NCBI GenBank assembly: GCA_031213475.1
Contig: JARUPZ010000013.1
Location: 5,932,739 to 5,996,738, forward strand
Origin: Nereocystis luetkeana
Lineage: Eukaryota; Sar; Phaeophyceae; Laminariales; Laminariaceae
Length of the DNA stretch: 64,000 nt
Direction of reading: 5' to 3'
The notes beneath the pieces were generated by a model. It saw only the letters and a list, made by a program, of their open reading frames with translations, was not told the origin of the DNA and did not search any database. Numbering within the stretch: the first letter of the stretch is position 1; each line of letters begins with the position of its first letter. Made by a program: the position numbers and the translations under genes. This document shows, in pieces, positions 27,801 through 35,374 of this stretch.

Positions 27801-28735
27801 AGAGCCCTTTTAGTGATTGCCCAATCAATCACGAGCTATTCTAAGACCACATGATAGTGTCGCTACCCCAGTCAAACGAGTGCTGCTCGTGGTCTAGAGC
27901 GTCGCTTGCCTGCGTAAATCGCTGCCTGCTTCGCCGGCGCCTGCCCAACTCCGGCGCTCACAACGGTTCCCATGTAGACCTCTTCGACTTGACCTGGTTC
28001 CACTCCTACGGGGACGTACGGTGGCCCAGGAGAAGAGGGGGGGTTGGGGGAGGGGTGAAGTCACGGTAGTAGCTGTAAAGTAGAGGATCAACTTGAAAAT
28101 GCTCCACATCTCGGATAGATGATGATCTATCTACGTGCAGATCAGATAGATCATATGATTCTTCGGCTGCAGTTGTGAGAGATTGTGCAGGATCTACCTT
28201 ACAAGGCAGATCCAACCCAGGGAACATGTGCTATCATATGTGTGCAGATTATACGTGTCCCAAGCCGGCAACACGAATCTACTGGTAGATCAAGCAAGAT
28301 CGGGACTAAACCTGCCTCGAAATATACATCGCTGTGGGTCACGAAGTGGAAATCAATGATGTATCCAAGGCGTGAAGTATTCAAAAAGTCAAGGGAAAAC
28401 GCCTCCAACGTCACCAGGGCAGAGGGGGGGTGAAGCAGATGACAAGACGCCTGCCTGCCTCTAAGGGCTGTCCGTGAAAACGCCGAGGTACGGTCGAGGG
28501 ATTAAACGAAGTCAGCACCCAAACGCAACGGAAATCACCAGGTACGCAATTGCAGAGGACTGTTTTTCGTTTCGAATCGACAAACATGAACAAGAAAAAC
28601 AGACGCGAAAAACAAACCTGCTCGGGCCACGGCTTCACGGACAGCAATGGCAGCGAGCTTCGGACCCGAAACGGCCGACATTGCGCCGCCGAATTTCCCG
28701 ACCGGCGTTCGAGCTAAACTCACGATGACGGCGTC
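4224..28735 (-). CDS. ACAT: Acetyl-CoA C-acetyltransferase (type II biosynthetic thiolase), split over at least 11 exons
   Basis: The enzyme condenses two acetyl-CoA to acetoacetyl-CoA, or the reverse, feeding the mevalonate pathway or ketone/isoleucine breakdown. Eleven minus-strand exons (28618-28735, 27910-28005, 22911-22948, 22435-22600, 18213-18364, 14015-14104, 13004-13113, 12071-12131, 9559-9693, 8198-8265, 4224-4353) total 1164 nt. Reading phase agrees at every junction, and they give 387 residues plus TGA. Catalytic residues by family knowledge: Cys86 in VCASG, Asn310 in NEAF, His342 in GHPIG, Cys372 in CNGGGG. The core is close to the usual ~390 residues; only the N-terminal exon is unproven, so mitochondrial versus cytosolic location is open. 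Donors are mostly GTGAG, one is GC. Identification is firm; exact ends of exons 5-7 could shift by a codon or so. Confidence 0.93.
4790..5005. repeat. Degenerate (CTTAGT/CTTAGG)n minisatellite
   Basis: About 35 near-units of a hexamer alternating CTTAGG, CTTAGT and CCTAGT, inside the last thiolase intron. Confidence 0.85.
5412..5458. repeat. Poly-G tract
   Basis: About 45 bases, nearly all G. Homopolymer tracts of C or G recur beside family P copies; this one has no attached copy. Confidence 0.9.
5717..5935. repeat. Tandem duplication of ~110 bp
   Basis: Two adjacent units, each running from CGAC...TGATG through GCGCATCATGCCCAACCAAC to CTGCCGCCAGGT, with about 15% difference between them. 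Confidence 0.85.
7085..7590. repeat. (TCTA)n and (TA)n/(ATATCA)n microsatellite block
   Basis: About 500 bp of TCTA/TTTA units passing into long TA runs punctuated by TATCAA. Two TACCTGGTA motifs (7237, 7290) interrupt it. Confidence 0.95.
7592..7815 (+). repeat. GATC-rich dispersed repeat, copy 1
   Basis: Landmarks CAGTTGTGAGA, GTGCAGGATCTG, CATGTGCTAGATCGTGCAG, CCCACCCGACAGCATGAG and CTGCCTTGAAATGATC recur in order at 9905-10165, 28120-28400 and, reversed, at 14265-14510. Confidence 0.75.
7848..7980. repeat. Purine-rich (GAAGAA/GAACAA)n tract
   Basis: Almost pure A/G/C-poor GAAGAACAAGAA units. The long open frames on the minus strand here are low-complexity artefacts. Confidence 0.85.
8198..8265 (-). 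CDS. ACAT: Thiolase exon with [14 protein letters not shown]
   Basis: 68 nt, phase 0 in, phase 2 out, donor GTACGT. It encodes [15 protein letters not shown], the second PROSITE-type thiolase signature with the catalytic His. Confidence 0.96.
9030..9225. repeat. (GGTAT)n minisatellite, array 1
   Basis: About 38 pentamer units GGTAT with GGAAT, GGCAT and GGTAC variants. A second array of the same unit is at 22698-22903, also in a thiolase intron. Confidence 0.93.
9296..9420 (-). repeat. SINE-family fragment
   Basis: In reverse, shares TTTACTTTCCAGCC, GTGGGAAGTTTCACCCTC, GGTACTTGCCTTCATTTATA and ATCGCG with the SINE copies at 35.4, 48.4 and 61.7 kb. Confidence 0.65.
9559..9693 (-). CDS. ACAT: Thiolase exon with NEAF motif
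   Basis: 135 nt (45 codons), phase 0 both sides, donor [24 protein letters not shown] leads to [20 protein letters not shown], which contains the conserved NEAF (active-site Asn and Glu). Confidence 0.96.
9905..10165 (+). repeat. GATC-rich dispersed repeat, copy 2
   Basis: Contains GTGCAGGATCTGTGCAC, CATCATGCAGATCATGTGGG, CACCCGGCAACATGAAC and CTGCCTTGAAAAGATC. At 10070-10071 it has a plain TA where two other copies carry micro-insertions. Confidence 0.75.
12071..12131 (-). CDS. ACAT: Thiolase exon ([19 protein letters not shown])
   Basis: 61 nt, phase 2 in, phase 0 out with a GTGAGT donor. [20 protein letters not shown] matches the family AEELGL.PLARI..YA segment. Confidence 0.94.
12185..12900. 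repeat. (CAGA)n/(GCAGGCAC)n microsatellite block
   Basis: Short CAGA runs at 12190-12215, a GCACGCAGACAC stretch at 12465-12520, then more than 300 bp of nearly pure CAGA (12560-12890). Open frames rich in Cys/Leu/Ser/Val on the minus strand are translation artefacts of it. Confidence 0.95.
13004..13113 (-). CDS. ACAT: Thiolase exon ([20 protein letters not shown])
   Basis: 110 nt, phase 0 in (acceptor GGTAAG), phase 2 out (GTGAGG). [20 protein letters not shown] and DGAAALVIM are hallmark thiolase sequence. An alternative acceptor five bases earlier (ATCTAG) would break the phase with the upstream exon. Confidence 0.95.
13140..13400 (-). repeat. Dispersed repeat family P, copy 2
   Basis: A G-run at 13166-13185 is followed by GTACTCGAT, GGCCGTAGTCGTATGACC, AATGCCGGGACGGAGCATGT and GCGAAGCGCCGTGAGGTGT. 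This is the reverse complement of copy 1 at 3355-3600. Confidence 0.75.
13505..13915. repeat. ~95-bp G-rich tandem repeat (four to five units)
   Basis: Units share a G-run, CAGGCGGAGAAAATATGA, CAACTTACACCTT and GGATTTCGATTTT. One more unit flanks the acceptor of the 13004-13113 exon (13114-13165), so the array once extended to the exon boundary and was probably split by the family P copy. Confidence 0.75.
14015..14104 (-). CDS. ACAT: Thiolase exon ([17 protein letters not shown])
   Basis: 90 nt (30 codons), phase 0 both sides, TAGCAG acceptor and GTGAGG donor. [17 protein letters not shown] aligns with the GKF..EIVPV segment of thiolases, and DEEYT with the following D.DEE. It is the least conserved exon, but position and phase fit exactly. 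Confidence 0.85.
14265..14510 (-). repeat. GATC-rich dispersed repeat, copy 3
   Basis: Reverse complement of the family at 7.6, 9.9 and 28.1 kb: CGCCTGACAACATGAAC, GATCATGCAGACT and TGAGAGGCAGTG are recognisable. It carries TAGCATA (14348-14354) and TATCAGTA (14397-14404) at positions that are plain TA in sister copies. Confidence 0.7.
15130..15655. repeat. Degenerate ~90-bp tandem array, left half
   Basis: Five to six units with GTGTGGAACACACCCT, CTCGAAATAAGAA, CTGGGCC.GTATC and CGGTTTCTTACTTCGAGAGC. Interrupted at 15655 by an inverted-repeat element and resuming at 16589. Confidence 0.85.
15656..16588. mobile_element. ~930-bp inverted-repeat element inserted in the 90-bp tandem array
   Basis: The left end GGGGAACCATACTAAGACC and right end GGTCCTAATAACTATGGTCC are near reverse complements. 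A second inner pair (GACCTATGCCAATGG at left, CCATTGGCATAGGTC at 16488-16506 on the right) extends the symmetry to about 60 bp, followed by matching GCGAAGTT segments. The interior has no recognisable transposase, so a non-autonomous DNA element is likely. It splits the tandem array cleanly. Confidence 0.6.
16589..17015. repeat. Degenerate ~90-bp tandem array, right half
   Basis: Four to five more units of the array that stops at 15655, with the same landmarks (GGAACACACCCTAC, CCGGTTTCTTAGTTCGAGAGC). Confidence 0.85.
17011..17202 (-). pseudogene. Possible fragment of a Tc1/mariner-like DDE transposase
   Basis: A 63-codon frame contains [22 protein letters not shown] followed by a spaced H..A..VQ is typical of the region around the second catalytic Asp of Tc1/mariner/IS630-type transposases (QDNAPCH.A..V). 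No other catalytic block was found around it, so this is a weak call on a single motif. Confidence 0.22.
18020..18175. repeat. (CAA/CAC)n-rich tract
   Basis: Imperfect CAACAACAC repeats within the long thiolase intron. It creates long low-complexity open frames on both strands. Confidence 0.85.
18213..18364 (-). CDS. ACAT: Thiolase exon ([19 protein letters not shown])
   Basis: 152 nt, phase 1 in, phase 0 out (donor GTGCGG). It encodes [20 protein letters not shown], containing the conserved HMG..AE substrate-pocket motif, and then [18 protein letters not shown]. Confidence 0.94.
18590..18870. repeat. Degenerate (GGTTCT/GGTTCA/GGTTTA)n minisatellite
   Basis: About 45 hexamer-like units of the form GGTTNN. 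Similar in style to the CTTAGN array at 4.8 kb. Confidence 0.88.
19564..19655. mobile_element. TTAA-bounded foldback MITE (piggyBac-like), copy 1
   Basis: Starts TTAACCCCTTAGAACCGCAG and ends with the inverted CTGCGGTCCTAAAAGGG. The ~37-bp arms contain GTCCCGTTTTGGGGACAAAC. The right TTAA is lost in this copy. Confidence 0.8.
19931..20008. mobile_element. Hairpin element with AATCAGGACC termini
   Basis: AGTAATCAGGACCCATCAC at one end and GATCCTGATTACTG at the other form an inverted pair ~75 bp apart. A like-structured copy is at 35993-36092. Confidence 0.5.
21058..21368. mobile_element. ~310-bp MITE with ATAGGGTGTTYGCGA inverted ends
   Basis: Left end ATAGGGTGTTCGCGA, right end TCGCAAACACCCTAT; the interior is AT-rich with no coding capacity. 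TACCTGGTA lies inside at 21314. Confidence 0.6.
21410..21945. repeat. (ACTCAGTAG/ACTCAGCAG)n minisatellite
   Basis: Over 500 bp of degenerate 9-mers GACTCAGYAG. Open frames rich in Ser/Leu/Glu here are artefacts. Confidence 0.95.
22435..22600 (-). CDS. ACAT: Thiolase exon with nucleophilic cysteine
   Basis: 166 nt, phase 0 in, phase 1 out, donor GTGAGG. It begins [19 protein letters not shown], where the Cys is the acyl-accepting nucleophile of the family. It continues through [18 protein letters not shown], the conserved GG.E.MS.APY motif. Confidence 0.96.
22698..22903. repeat. (GGTAT)n minisatellite, array 2
   Basis: About 40 GGTAT-type units ending a few bases from the donor of the 38-nt thiolase exon. 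Confidence 0.93.
22911..22948 (-). CDS. ACAT: Thiolase micro-exon ([13 protein letters not shown])
   Basis: Only 38 nt, phase 1 in and phase 0 out, bounded by CCAG and GTGAGC. It encodes [12 protein letters not shown], the segment directly before the catalytic Cys. It directly abuts a (GGTAT)n array, which lies within the following intron. Confidence 0.92.
23349..23421. mobile_element. ~73-bp hairpin element with CTGGACGGAAGTATA ends, copy 1
   Basis: CTGGACGGAAGTATAAGGAA pairs with TTCCTTATATTTCCGCCCAG. A diverged copy is at 47417-47487. Confidence 0.65.
23439..23527. mobile_element. TTAA-bounded foldback MITE, copy 2
   Basis: Begins TTAACCCTTTTAGGACTGCA; the right arm reads CCCCAAAATGGAACTGCAGT and decays at its end. 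It lies 17 bp from the hairpin element at 23349-23421. Confidence 0.75.
23640..23810. repeat. (CAACAA/CAG)n tract followed by poly-G
   Basis: Imperfect CAA/CAG triplets from 23645 to 23775, then an 18-base G run at 23792-23809. Confidence 0.85.
23990..24178. mobile_element. ~188-bp hAT-like MITE
   Basis: Left end CAGGGCTGTTCACGGGTCA, right end ACCCGTCAGCAGCCCTG; the interior is built of GGGTCGGGTC repeats that fold on themselves. Termini beginning CAGGGCTG are typical of hAT-superfamily MITEs. I could not recognise an 8-bp target duplication, so the superfamily is inferred. Confidence 0.6.
24290..24740. repeat. TATCGGTATCGTATCGAT-type tandem repeat
   Basis: At least eight interspersed units TATCGGTATCGTATC with T-rich spacers of ~30-50 bp. 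Confidence 0.85.
25309..25410. mobile_element. TTAA-bounded foldback MITE, copy 3
   Basis: TTAACCCTTTTAGAACTGCAG at left and AAAGGGTTAA at right, TTAA at both ends. Confidence 0.85.
26455..26635 (+). repeat. Dispersed repeat family P, copy 3
   Basis: TTGGTGCAAGCAA, TGGTCGGTGAAAACCCAACG, GGCACTGTAGGGATGCAAGG, GGCCACGGCCATGCACGA and a C-run match copies 1, 2 and 5. Confidence 0.7.
27060..27880. repeat. Degenerate ~45-90-bp tandem array (GCTGCCCAATCAAAAAGAGC)
   Basis: About twelve units alternate TTGCTGCCCAATCAAAAAGA, GCTCTGTTAGACC and ACGTGATATTG. The array fills ~800 bp of the 4961-bp GC-AG intron, ending ~30 bp from the exon at 27910. Confidence 0.88.
27910..28005 (-). CDS. ACAT: Thiolase exon ([19 protein letters not shown])
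   Basis: 96 nt, phase 1 in and out. The segment [20 protein letters not shown] matches the family GNV..AG.GQ.PARQ region. The acceptor is CCGTAG. The donor is GCAAGC, giving a GC-AG intron of 4961 bp; no GT donor in phase is visible nearby. Confidence 0.92.
28120..28400 (+). repeat. GATC-rich dispersed repeat, copy 4
   Basis: Contains GTGAGAGATTGTGCAGGATC, CATGTGCTATCATATGTG, GCCGGCAACACGAATC and CTGCCTCGAAA. Has TACTGGTA (28280-28287) where copy 2 has TA. It sits in a thiolase intron. Confidence 0.75.
28618..28735 (-). CDS. ACAT: Thiolase exon (N-terminal strand, [15 protein letters not shown])
   Basis: 118 nt, starts in phase 0 after ATTTAG and ends in phase 1 before GTTTGT. It encodes residues 1-40 of the visible protein, with the family N-terminal signature [13 protein letters not shown] (compare VSAVRTPIG in bacterial enzymes). 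Confidence 0.93.
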
Positions 28736-28984
28736 CTAAATAAAAAAACGTGTTTTTTTGCAGCAACGGAATCGTAGTCTCAGAAAAAAAACAGCAACAA
28801 AGAAACGCGCACGGAGAAACGCGCACGGAATGTAATTTTTCCGTAAAACAGCAACAACAACAAAAAACGCGGATGGAATGTAATTTTTCCGTAGGGAAAG
28901 ACACGCGCCTGCCATGTGAGAAGGGAAAGAAGCAGTTTTCGGTTCGAAGTTGCGAGTTTTGATTAAATAGTTTTTTTTTTTCAC

Positions 28985-29119
28985 GTCTTGACGACGAAGC
29001 CTGTGCGTGGGTTTTTCTTTACGGTGACTCATGGCGTGCTGGCATGAGTGCTGATGTAGTGAAGGGACGCGACATGCCATCAAGCAGCGGCGGCCCGCCA
29101 TATGAGAAAGGCCCGCCAT
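28985..29119 (-). CDS. ACAT: Candidate first exon of the thiolase gene
   Basis: An open frame on the minus strand ends in RRQD followed by GTGAAA, a possible donor in phase 0, which is what the next exon (28735) needs. It offers ATGs at its start and again 16 codons before the donor (MSHRKEKPTHRLRRQD). The longer version is rich in Arg/His and poor in acidic residues, so it could be an organelle presequence. The donor is followed by an A-run and is weak. A start further upstream is equally possible. Confidence 0.28.
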
Positions 29120-30148
29120 CCTAGCGAGGCTCTAACCCTTAGTATAGGAGTTAGAAAGGTGCATACCTATACTATAGCGTCCGAAAACAACAGCGGACGT
29201 ACAGGCAGTATTTATTTAGTACGTATACTTCAAGTACGTATGGATATCAGGAACTACTGCCTTCATACATAGCTGAGCTCAGACTTTTGCCTCGTGCTGA
29301 GTGTGCCATGACAGGAAAATAACTGAATTCCCTTCTAGATTTCCCGCGTCCGAGTTTCCTACTCCACGCGTACGCATAAGTACAGTAGTAGCCGTATTGT
29401 ACAAGTGGGTTGGTTACAAGCGTTACAGTGGTATATATATATATATATATATAAATGTATACCTGGTACACGGCAACGCAGAAATTCAGGCAGCGGTTCA
29501 GGTTCAAGCTCAAAACCCGCGCACCCGTGATGCGGCTTGGCAGTGAACGACTGTCGATGATGTATGGTTTGGTTCACGATTAGCCTCCTGTGCACGGTTG
29601 GTTGCTTTGTCGGTCGCGTTGGTGGTTTGGTTGTGTTCCTGCGCTTGCGGTGGTTACACGAAGAAGTTGTTGAGGCAGTACATGCATCGTTCCTGTCTGT
29701 CTACACACATGTCTACGATGGATGTACTGTTGTCGTCGGGGCCGATGCCGAAAATTCAATGTCAACACCAATAATATGCTCGATCGGCGGCGTTAATACT
29801 GCTCGTATTGTTTAGAATAGTCTACCGCCGCAGTACTTGTTTTTTTTCTTGCATGAGCGCGCATCCGCAGCGAGTTCTACCGCGGCATAATACCAGCCTA
29901 GGGGGTGAAAACGTAAGAATTTGCAAACCTGGTAGCTACGAGCAAGACTCGTGCGCAACGAATACATAGACTTTATTGCTTCTTGTTCACGCTATGTGCA
30001 CACATATTTGCCTTGTTGTTAAAGGGTACACCCATTGAGGTATGCGGCAAGAATATCAGTCAACACTATGTACCGCCATGAAATATGATGTACGTCACAA
30101 ACCCGGCACTCCCCTCTCTATTGTAGGCATGTTCAGGCGAGATGAGCA

Positions 30149-30243
30149 TTAACCCTTTTAGGACCGCAGTCCCGTTTTGGGGACAATCTACTTGGAATTT
30201 GAGTAGTTTATCCCCTAAACGGGACTGCCGTCTTAAGAGGGTT
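30149..30243. mobile_element. TTAA-bounded foldback MITE, copy 4
   Basis: TTAACCCTTTTAGGACCGCAG at left; the right arm ACGGGACTGCCGTCTTAAGA is decayed. First of four copies within 800 bp. Confidence 0.8.
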
Positions 30244-30296
30244 GGCCCCAATTTTTTCGGTCTGCGGCGAGCCTTAGCCGTTTGCCTTAACGGGCC

Positions 30297-30393
30297 TTAA
30301 CCCCTTTAGAACCGCAGTCCCGTTTGGGGACAAAACTACTTGAAATTTGAATGGATTGTCCCCAGAACGGGACTGCGGTTCTAAAAGGGTTAA
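30297..30393. mobile_element. TTAA-bounded foldback MITE, copy 5
   Basis: Intact arms with TTAA at both ends (TTAACCCCTTTAGAACCGCA ... TTCTAAAAGGGTTAA). Very similar to copy 8 at 50884-50980. Confidence 0.88.
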
Positions 30394-30401
30394 AGCGAGC
30401 C

Positions 30402-30508
30402 TTAACCCCTTTAGAACTCCATTCCCGTTTCGGGGACAAACCATTCTAACTCCAAGTAGTTTGCCCCCAATTGTCCCCTAAAGGAGACTGCAGTCCTAAA
30501 AGGGTTAA
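30402..30508. mobile_element. TTAA-bounded foldback MITE, copy 6
   Basis: TTAA at both ends, with a small internal duplication of the TTGTCCCC segment. Separated from copy 5 by only eight bases. Confidence 0.85.
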
Positions 30509-30824
30509 AGGCTAGGGCGTTAGGGCCTACTGAGGATATATAGCCGCCGATTGCCAGAAACGCGGCGCAATTAAGACGCGGCGCAATTAAGAAGAGGGTA
30601 AAACCATCGTTGCCTCCATAGCTGCTGCCTGATTTACTCTTGTATGTTGACTGTTGACTACCTGTTGGCTGCTATTCTTCGGTGGCACGCAGGGCAATCG
30701 CCCTGTTGCGCTCCTTTCGTGTGCGCATACCTGGTATGCGTTACTACAGTACGAGGTAGTCATAAGGCGTTTACGGCCCCAGCAGGTAGGTTTGGTAACA
30801 GCAGAACAACGTTCTAGCAGGTAT

Positions 30825-30921
30825 TTAACCCCTTTAGTACCGCAGTCCCGATTTGGGGACAAATCATCCTAATTCTAAGTGGTTTGTCCCCAAAACGGGA
30901 CTGCGGTCCTGAAAGGGTTAA
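30825..30921. mobile_element. TTAA-bounded foldback MITE, copy 7
   Basis: TTAACCCCTTTAGTACCGCA to GTCCTGAAAGGGTTAA, arms nearly perfect. Confidence 0.87.
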
Positions 30922-31004
30922 TAGTGGTACTCGCAGTGCAGTCTCTAGAGATGGATGGAACTACGTAAGTACACATACAACAACAGCAGTGCGTAGAGCC
31001 TCGC

Positions 31005-31062
31005 GCAGCAGCAGCAGCAGCAGCAGCAGCAAAAATAGTAGCAGCAGCAGCAGCAGCAGAAC
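31005..31062. repeat. (CAG)n microsatellite
   Basis: Two CAG runs, 8-10 units each, split by AAAAATAGTAG. Confidence 0.9.
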
Positions 31063-33050
31063 AAAAACCTTCCGTGCCATAAACTATGCTCTCGCTTCGA
31101 TAAGTGCGGCACAACTACCGCTGTGTGCAAATGTACATCGCGAAACATGTAGTTCATATGGCTCGTGTTGGTTGGTGTGCGCCCGTCGGGGCACAAGCAT
31201 TCATGAGGAGTGGCATGATTGTGATAATTGTCGCCTACCAGCCTACCTGGGGTGTGCTCGACGTTGAAAAAGCGGCAGCGGCGGCTGCAAAAGAGCAAGA
31301 CTGCAAAGAGACCAAGGTTTTGAATTAACGGTTCACGTACCGTAGCATTATTCCTGGATGAGCCTGTTGTTGCGATAGCGGCACGCCGAAAGGGAATCTT
31401 CGAAGCACGGGCCAGGATGCTCATTGTGCGTGAGGCGTCGGTGGGCAGGAAAATGGTGGAGATGGTACTGCTACTGCTGACTGCTGACATCGAGATATCT
31501 CTCAGATCTCAGCTCTTATATAGAGACGCCTGTGAAGGTGTGTGAAACCTTCAAATACTCCGCAACCTGAAATCTGAGTGAACTGCTGCTCGCTTGCCCT
31601 GCCCCACTAGCTGGTTGCCATCTCGGAATCGTCTCTAAACAGCCCGAGACGGGTTCACAGAGTGTAGGCAATGCTGGTGGACTCACTGGGAATGCTTCGG
31701 TCATCGTCAAATACATGCTCTGAGCGAAGAAGAAAGGCAAGAAAGCGCGAACCTGTGAACATGTGAACATCAGCAGTCTGTGCAACAAGCACGCAACAAT
31801 TGCAACAAGCATACGACAACTACCAGCAGGTGAGTGGGACTGCTGTGAGTGCTCTACATCAGTGCCGGCGGTGGAGCCTCTCGTACTGCTGGCGTGCCCT
31901 CTACAGGTCTGGTGCGGGGCCCATATGTGTGCGGCCGTGGAAAGGAAGATGCTGGCGGCTGCAACTGACGCTGTGTTCAGAGTGGACGCGATACGAGTGC
32001 TGCCGTTTCCCTGTTCCATTCGTGGAGTGGATTCAGGACCTTTTCGTGATTGGTATCGGTATGCCCCATGACGCATGACGCATGACCCCCTAGCGCCTTT
32101 CGTACTGCACTCGTTGGCCTATTAGCCCTCCGAACCAAGGGTTTTGACTCGTGTGTGTTTGTATTCGATACGCCTGAACACCAGGCTCGTCCCTGATTGA
32201 TTGCTGCGCGATTCCTCCCGTGAAGCTGGAGAACCAGCACACGTCCCGCCTCCCACCCCGCTGATGGACTCCGAAGCCGTTGCCGTGTACCTTCACGTCA
32301 TGTCTCCCACCCCACGGATGGGCTCCGAAGCCGTGCCGTGTACCTTCACGTCACGTTCCACAGGTAATTTCGATTCACGGATACATTTTACCAGAACACT
32401 ACAGCAGTACTGCTGTCTACTGTAGTTGAGGCTTCCTTCCCCAGCCAGTGGCCCTACCCATACATATATACGTCCTTGCTCTTGTACTCTCTGCTGACTC
32501 ATATATACCACTGCAATGGTGTCAGATATCTCCTTTCTGTCCATGCGCTCGCCCAAAATTACTGTACACCCGCGGATTTTATACGAGTGAAAATACAAAA
32601 ATACCTCTCCGAAAAATCCCCGAGGGGTGAAAATTCGCGGTGTTTTTCTGGAAAAACGGCAAGAAAATAACTTTCAGAAGTAACGATTTGGCCGGAATTT
32701 GCGGTATTTTTGGGCTCGTTGTTCATTGGCTTGCAACGCACCGAGCTTTGACCCGGCGCACCAGGCCCATCCACAGAGAACCCTCCCATGTGCAAACCGG
32801 ACGAAAGCGCTGCTGCGCTGTAACTGTATAGACTCAACCCCGAAACTAATCGCTGAGCGCACACAGAGGCTCAAAAGGTGTAGGCTGGAGTGTGGTACGG
32901 ACGAGTGGCGCTGGGTTATCCCGACGGGCCGCTGGTACGGCACGCGCCCACTTGGTGTCGTCGTGGAAGGTGCATCGATTCGAAATGACTGCTAGTACTC
33001 TTTACCGCTTCTCACTCGCGACACCATAAAAACTCTTGTGCGCCAATCCC

Positions 33051-33098
<48 letters not shown>

Positions 33099-33130
33099 GC
33101 GCCGGCGCCGGCGCCGGCGCCGGCGCCGCT
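33051..33130. repeat. (CAG)n followed by (GCCGGC)n
   Basis: About 16 CAG units run directly into five GGCGCC/GCCGGC hexamers. Related CTGCTG-rich sequence continues at 33260-33365. Confidence 0.92.
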
Positions 33131-35374
33131 GTCTAAGGGCACTGTGCGTGCTTGAAGCGCAGCACATCGATCTATGCGATGGCACGCGCAGGCTAGAAGA
33201 AGCGCCGCTGTAGCGCAAGAAGAATAGCGGTCCTAAAATTGAAAGTCGCAAAAATGGAAGCTACTTACTGCTGGTGAGCTGCTGCTCCTGAACTGCTGAC
33301 GAGCGCTGCTGCTGGTGAGCCACTGCTGCTGCTTGCTGTCTTGGTACAGCAGCGGCTGCCGCCGCCGTCGTTGCTGGAGTACTGTTGCTGTATACCATGC
33401 TTGATTTTGTTGCTGTTCCCGCGATGTACCTACCTGGTACCCGGTATCACGTGTATTCGATCTTGTTTCGCTGTGCTCACCCGATCCCCTATTTCATGCG
33501 GCACAAAGGGCTTGCAGTGTCTTTTTTGGGTTTTCTTTAGCGTAAGCACAACCAAATCGGGAGGGAAAGATTCTTCCCAAAAGGGTTTTGCGCAAACACT
33601 CTAATTACAAAAATAACTACTCATTTGGTGTTTGCGAAGACCAGGTTATGGTTTGGTTTGGTCAATTTATATTCTCTCGACCCCAAAAAATAATCAACTT
33701 CCCGACGTCAGGATCCAAAATCTGACGATATGGCCCAAATCTTCACACTTTTTCCGATTGGGTTTGCTTTATTGGGTTTGGAATGGAACAAGAGTAATCC
33801 TTATAACAGAATCCTGTTGATCACGAAATTGCCAGTTGCCCCGGGCGAATGAACACATCGCATGGGCCTTGGGTCTTTGGCAAGCAGAGAAAACGAGACA
33901 ACACAACAGATGACCAGTCCGTCAGACAGCCATAACGCGTCAGAGCTCTAGAACAATATTTTTCGGCTGGTGATGTTGAGGTTCATAGCTATTTTATGGG
34001 CAAGCTTCGCAGACACAATTAGCGCAGTCAGCCTTGCCTTGCAGACGAAAATAAAACATCAGCACCCTATACACACACCCAGCCCACACCTGCGGAAGCA
34101 GCGGCAGAATAGTGCGCCCCAGCCTCTGCCTTGTGCAACCCACGTATGACAAGCCGCCCCCGCCGACACCGCCTGTTTTCCTTCATTCGCCGCTTTTCTC
34201 ACAAGGTAGGGAACTTTTCTGCTGATTTCCGCGTCTGGGCCAGACTTCCCTCACCGGCGCGAATTGGCAGACGAGCGGTGCGTAAGAGCTCCGATTGGCT
34301 CGCCTCCGACTTCGAGCCTCTGGTGGAGGGACGCCTTTCGCGAGAGCGGCGAAGCGGAGGTCATGTAGTTGGCGGCCTCCGTTGCTTGCTGCGGATGTGG
34401 GTGTGGGTGCGGGTGTGCAAGACAGCACAGCAGGTGTAGACGTTTCGGCGGTCGCACGGCACAGACGCTCGATAAGATGATCTAGACTGAACGCCGCATG
34501 GCCCAGCCGGAACGTTTGCGTTGTTCGTACGTTTGTCCCGGCCGTCTCTTGTCAGCGCCGGGGGGAGATTGCGGTAGATTGATATTGCCGAAGACGCCAA
34601 CGATTAGCTTAGACGGTCCGCTCTTTGGATCGGGGGCAGTCGAGGCCAAGGTGTCGACAGCTATAGGATGCAGAAGTAGTTCATTGGCGGCGGGGGTTAT
34701 AGGCGCCGTGCGAGAGGTAGAGGTTTCACGAATGGGGTCGATTTCCCGCGTGCGAGCAATGAGGAATAGTCGACGCGTGCTGAATGAATATCTCCCCCCC
34801 CCCCCCCCCCTCCCCCTGCTTTGATCATCAAGTGAACAAGAATCAGCAAAACGAATAGGTACATCGCTTTTTCGCTTCCGCTGTCCCTGAGGTTTGCGCG
34901 GATGATACGTTTTCTGTGTTTCCCTCGGTCCAACCGCTCTTCTTGCGACGAGCTTTTTCTGGAGGTCTCAAGTTCCGTCATGATCTAAATGGCGCACCTC
35001 CGCACACCGCGTCACGAGCCGCCTTATCACCAGTATGTGCCGGTGCTACAGCGTGTTACAAAAGCCAGCCAGAGCCAACCGGCGTCGTTACACCACACGA
35101 TCAAAGGGGCACCGCGACTTGCAGGGCATGATTCTTCCACATGACAAGGCACACCCATCGCACTCCGCACACCGGGTCGTAGGTAGACCATGTTTAGCGT
35201 GTTCTTTGAGCTACTGCTCTATGTGGGAAGATTGCCACCCACGCGCTGTTACGTCGTACTTGTAGTCAACTTGATCACCTATTCACCACGCCGATCGATC
35301 TGTCTATCCCTCGCGGTCGTGTGGTGGCCCCTTCGAACCTGTGGGCCTTTGGACCACTATGTTGTAGTGATACA

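Noticed and set aside
31516-32076. 186-codon minus-strand frame considered as a possible upstream thiolase exon
   Set aside because: No targeting-like N-terminus joined to a suitable phase-0 donor, and no similarity to any family I know.
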